NCBI GenBank assembly: GCA_964019155.1
Contig: OZ025244.1
Coordinates: 38,703,545-38,767,544, forward strand
DNA: 64,000 nucleotides
Direction of reading: 5' to 3'
Source of the DNA: Osedax fenrisi
Lineage: Eukaryota; Annelida; Polychaeta; Sabellida; Siboglinidae
Part shown: positions 62,937 through 64,000 of the stretch, one piece after another
Position numbering within the stretch: position 1 is the stretch's first letter
How the letters are laid out: every line of letters begins with the position of its first letter
Notes under the pieces: model-generated
Database searches by the model: none
What the model was told of the DNA's origin: nothing
The model's input: the letters and a program-made list of their open reading frames with translations, nothing else
Position numbers and translations under genes: made by a program

Positions 62937-64000
62937 TGGAAATAAACAATTACAAATCTGCCTACATTAGAAATGTGCGCCTACTGTAGTTATGTAACAT
63001 TAAGAAATGATCACAGCAAAAATTAATTTATAATATTAATTTATTAATGTCAACGCAACATCATTATGATATGACATAACATCATCGTAGCATATGACAT
63101 AATATTACATCACATCGTGACTCATGGAATTACATCCCACCGTAACACATCGGTGAATATATTATTATGATAATTAACACTACATTACATCATGATCATA
63201 AAATATGACGTATACTGTTTTACATCAGCGTGTCATGTGACATCATATCGTAATGTTTGTGATTACATAATACCGTAACACACGCTATTATATGATGTAA
63301 CAACCTATGACATCATATCGTAGTATGAGTGTGATTACGTTACCTTACTAACACATGCGTATGTTTACATGTCCTTCGCATGACGAAAGCCTGATGACGA
63401 TGTAATGTGTGCGCATCATTACATCATACCATAGTATTACATCATACCATTGTATTACATCATACCATTGTATTACATCATACCGTTGTATTACATCATA
63501 CCGTTGTATTACATCATACCATTATATTACATCATACAATTGTATTACATCATACCATTGTATTACATCATACAACAAGCTGATCATTTCATCGTAATGG
63601 TGCAGTTCATTACATCATGCATTATTACATCATGTGTAGTTACATGTGCTATCTCCTCAAACAACTCTATGACATCACCATCATCATTACATCATCACCG
63701 TCACCTCCATAACACAGCCGTTTGATAACTCGCTGATAGACAAGCCAGGTCCTATGGTAGTGTTCGCTACCCCTGGTATGCTACACGGGGGAATGTCTCT
63801 ACAGATCTTTAAGAAGTGGTGCAGCAATGAGAATAACATGGTAATAGTGGATGTGTGTGTGTGTGTGTATGTATACATGTATTGGTGTGTTGTTGTTGTT
63901 GTTGTTTAAGTATTTATTTTAAGCACATCATTAATAATTATAATTCTATAATGTGGATCTAACAATATATATCACATATAGATAAAAATAGCGAGTGTAT
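42503..64000 (+). CDS. INTS11: INTS11, Integrator complex endonuclease subunit (3' partial)
   Basis: Metallo-beta-lactamase/beta-CASP RNA endonuclease of Integrator. With INTS9 it cleaves snRNA and other nascent Pol II transcripts in the nucleus. Twelve exons are joined in frame: 42503-42530, 44388-44399, 45494-45579, 46330-46403, 47047-47158, 49503-49619, 56183-56281, 57853-57956, 58813-58882, 59185-59304, 60977-61072 and 63718-63840, giving 347 codons of an expected ~600. It starts MADIKVVPLGAGQDVGRSC. MBL motifs: LDCGMHMG, HFHLDHCG (HxHxDH), YYAGHVLGA, GDYN and the LITEST glutamate are all present, so the active site appears intact. The beta-CASP region begins PVFALGRAQEL and ends here at FATPGMLHGGMSLQIF. 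The start codon has the context aaaATGG. Donors are mostly GTT. Introns hold the SINEs and several MITE-like repeats. Distinguished from CPSF73 by family-specific stretches such as MSEMVGYDGPIYMTHP and ETYWERMNLKVPIYF. Confidence 0.95.
42924..43239. mobile_element. 316-bp foldback/MITE-like element, INTS11 intron 1
   Basis: Inverted arms run from gaacatcgatg to about 43055 and from about 43119 to the closing gttc. They share cgtaaagttaat, attattataatta and atagaaatcgat blocks. The arms have diverged, so it is older than the palindrome at 40994. No coding sequence. Confidence 0.8.
44388..44399 (+). CDS. INTS11: INTS11 12-nt microexon
   Basis: gtgctgggcaag between acag and gttatt. It completes the Gly split by intron 1 and encodes A-G-Q, giving PLGAGQDVG across exons 1-3, the expected start of the MBL domain. 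Without it the conserved GAGQ would be missing though the frame would be kept. Confidence 0.9.
45580..45715. repeat. Minisatellite with TGAGTCA motifs next to an INTS11 donor
   Basis: Degenerate gatgagtcatcgtcgtcagt units with five TGAGTCA heptamers, beginning immediately after the exon 3 donor. It is independent in sequence from the TGAGTCA array in MRRF intron 1. Confidence 0.8.
47964..48802. repeat. ~840-bp AT-rich inverted repeat enclosing a SINE
   Basis: Left arm about 47964-48150 and right arm about 48630-48802 are inverted copies (aatagtaaataatattatac / gtataatattatttactatt, plus tattattattcatatatatt and its complement). The spacer holds more (AT)n and the SINE at 48313-48608. INTS11 intron 5. 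Confidence 0.75.
48313..48608 (+). mobile_element. tRNA-derived SINE, copy 1
   Basis: The head resembles a tRNA with Pol III boxes: A box around tggctcagtggctaaggc and B box ggttcgaccc (48367-48376). It is followed by an unrelated body (gatcggctctcattaaaacc, ctaagttcctggatgggatg) and an aataacaataacaat tail. Two further copies in the window show it is a dispersed SINE, not a functional tRNA gene. Confidence 0.92.
49923..50222 (-). mobile_element. tRNA-derived SINE, copy 2 (inverted)
   Basis: Reverse-strand copy of the element at 48313, with the attgttattgtt tail at the left and the tRNA-like head (tgagccac, ggtccgg) at the right. It is full length, in INTS11 intron 6. Confidence 0.92.
50610..51826. 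mobile_element. hAT-like non-autonomous element
   Basis: Terminal inverted repeats CAGGGTTCCAT ... ATGGAACACTG (CAGNG start as in hAT elements), with inner ggtaaaaac / gtttttacc blocks. It is 1.2 kb, AT-rich, with no transposase frame. No clean 8-bp target duplication. A nested short repeat (51176-51420) carries inverted cacaccaa/ttggtgtg ends. INTS11 intron 6. Confidence 0.65.
52057..52365. repeat. Dispersed ~310-bp repeat, copy 2
   Basis: Counterpart of 3-313 in the same orientation, moderately diverged, in INTS11 intron 6. Confidence 0.8.
52869..53128. repeat. 137-bp tandem duplication
   Basis: Two near-identical AT-rich units beginning aattataaacataaatat and containing atggccatatattttagta. 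INTS11 intron 6. Confidence 0.85.
53281..53635. repeat. 3' part of a second copy of the 50610 element
   Basis: Aligns with 51480-51826 (tcaaaattaataaaggttgt, accatg, ggtaataacctatggaacac). It ends at the same CACTG terminus. The left part is missing. Just before it, at 53240-53266, lies another hAT-like terminus (ggaaaccactg). Confidence 0.75.
53942..54359. mobile_element. 418-bp foldback element built of gcagcataata repeats
   Basis: A near-perfect palindrome with arms of about 203 bp around the centre tgctgccattat. The ends read gtacccagc and gctgggtac. Each arm consists largely of tandem 9-12 bp motifs (agcagcataat and variants), an unusual repeat within a repeat. No coding frame. INTS11 intron 6. 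Confidence 0.9.
56905..57116 (+). mobile_element. tRNA-derived SINE, copy 3 (5' truncated)
   Basis: Lacks the A-box part of the head. It starts near the anticodon-loop equivalent, keeps the B box (gggttcaagcc) and has a shortened body and the caataacaat tail. INTS11 intron 7. Confidence 0.9.
58521..58548. repeat. Perfect 28-bp palindrome
   Basis: gcaaacatagaaca joined to its exact reverse complement, with outer gcaagtac/gtacttgc-like echoes (58470-58562). INTS11 intron 8. Confidence 0.85.
58590..58795. repeat. C-rich minisatellite before INTS11 exon 9
   Basis: About eight degenerate units of ctaacccccaccactacctc ending 18 bp from the exon 9 acceptor, so it forms the polypyrimidine tract. 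Confidence 0.9.
59395..59560. repeat. Minisatellite ggtaaactgtagtacattgt, INTS11 intron 10
   Basis: About five degenerate units of ~30 bp starting roughly 90 bp after the exon 10 donor. Confidence 0.85.
59561..60976. other. INTS11 intron 10 remainder
   Basis: AT-rich sequence with long (AT)n at 60517-60593. Nothing else is recognisable. Confidence 0.55.
61073..63040. other. INTS11 intron 11, AT-rich part
   Basis: Simple AT-rich DNA with (AT)n tracts at about 61150 and 62899-62931. No exon or repeat family is visible. Confidence 0.55.
63041..63700. repeat. Minisatellite attacatcataccattgt before INTS11 exon 12
   Basis: A degenerate region of tacatcat/gacatcat motifs grading into a regular array of about nine 18-bp units (63418-63560). 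It reaches to within about 20 bp of the exon 12 acceptor. Confidence 0.9.

Noticed and set aside
63418..63560. CRISPR-like regular array
   Set aside because: Units of 18 bp are contiguous with no unique spacers, and the context is an animal intron. It is a minisatellite.

Overview
The window is AT-rich genomic DNA from an animal, most likely an invertebrate. Short exons of clearly higher GC content sit in AT-rich introns full of (AT)n tracts, minisatellites, foldback elements, SINEs and non-LTR retrotransposon remains. Continuous open reading frames are misleading here. The four genes emerge only when short exons are joined by splice sites, reading phase and protein-family similarity recalled from memory. 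Every exon chain reported keeps one open frame throughout. The exact phylum cannot be fixed from the sequence. The LIM-plus-KY architecture of the third gene points to an invertebrate.

Layout from left to right: (1) bases 1967-10994, + strand, the last nine exons of QTRT2, the accessory subunit of queuine tRNA-ribosyltransferase, with its 5' end outside the window. (2) bases 11463-16643, - strand, a complete mitochondrial ribosome recycling factor gene (MRRF) of seven exons, with a duplicated terminal exon and an intronic LINE fragment. It converges with QTRT2. (3) bases 19018-40507, - strand, a complete 22-exon hillarin-like gene encoding about 1,501 residues: LIM domain, long disordered and charged linker, predicted coiled coil, KY/transglutaminase-like domain, and repeated beta-rich C-terminal modules. 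The transglutaminase triad positions appear to be Gln, Gln and Asn. Its introns hold a degenerate LINE, a hAT-type MITE and a roughly 320-bp (TAG)n microsatellite. (4) bases 42503-63840 and beyond, + strand, the first twelve exons (347 codons) of INTS11, the Integrator endonuclease, running off the right edge. It is divergent from the hillarin-like gene, with a 395-bp foldback element in the shared upstream region.

The genes are not an operon and share no pathway: tRNA modification, mitochondrial translation, cytoskeletal scaffolding and nuclear RNA cleavage. What links them is genome style. About two thirds of the 5' splice sites I placed begin GTT, with GTTAG the commonest, rather than GTA/GTG. 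Two probable GC-AG introns, a 12-nt microexon and several tandemly duplicated exon ends also appear. Mobile DNA includes three copies of a tRNA-derived SINE, at least four foldback or MITE-like elements, one hAT-type MITE with an exact 8-bp target duplication, and dispersed repeats of about 110 to 350 bp present two or more times.
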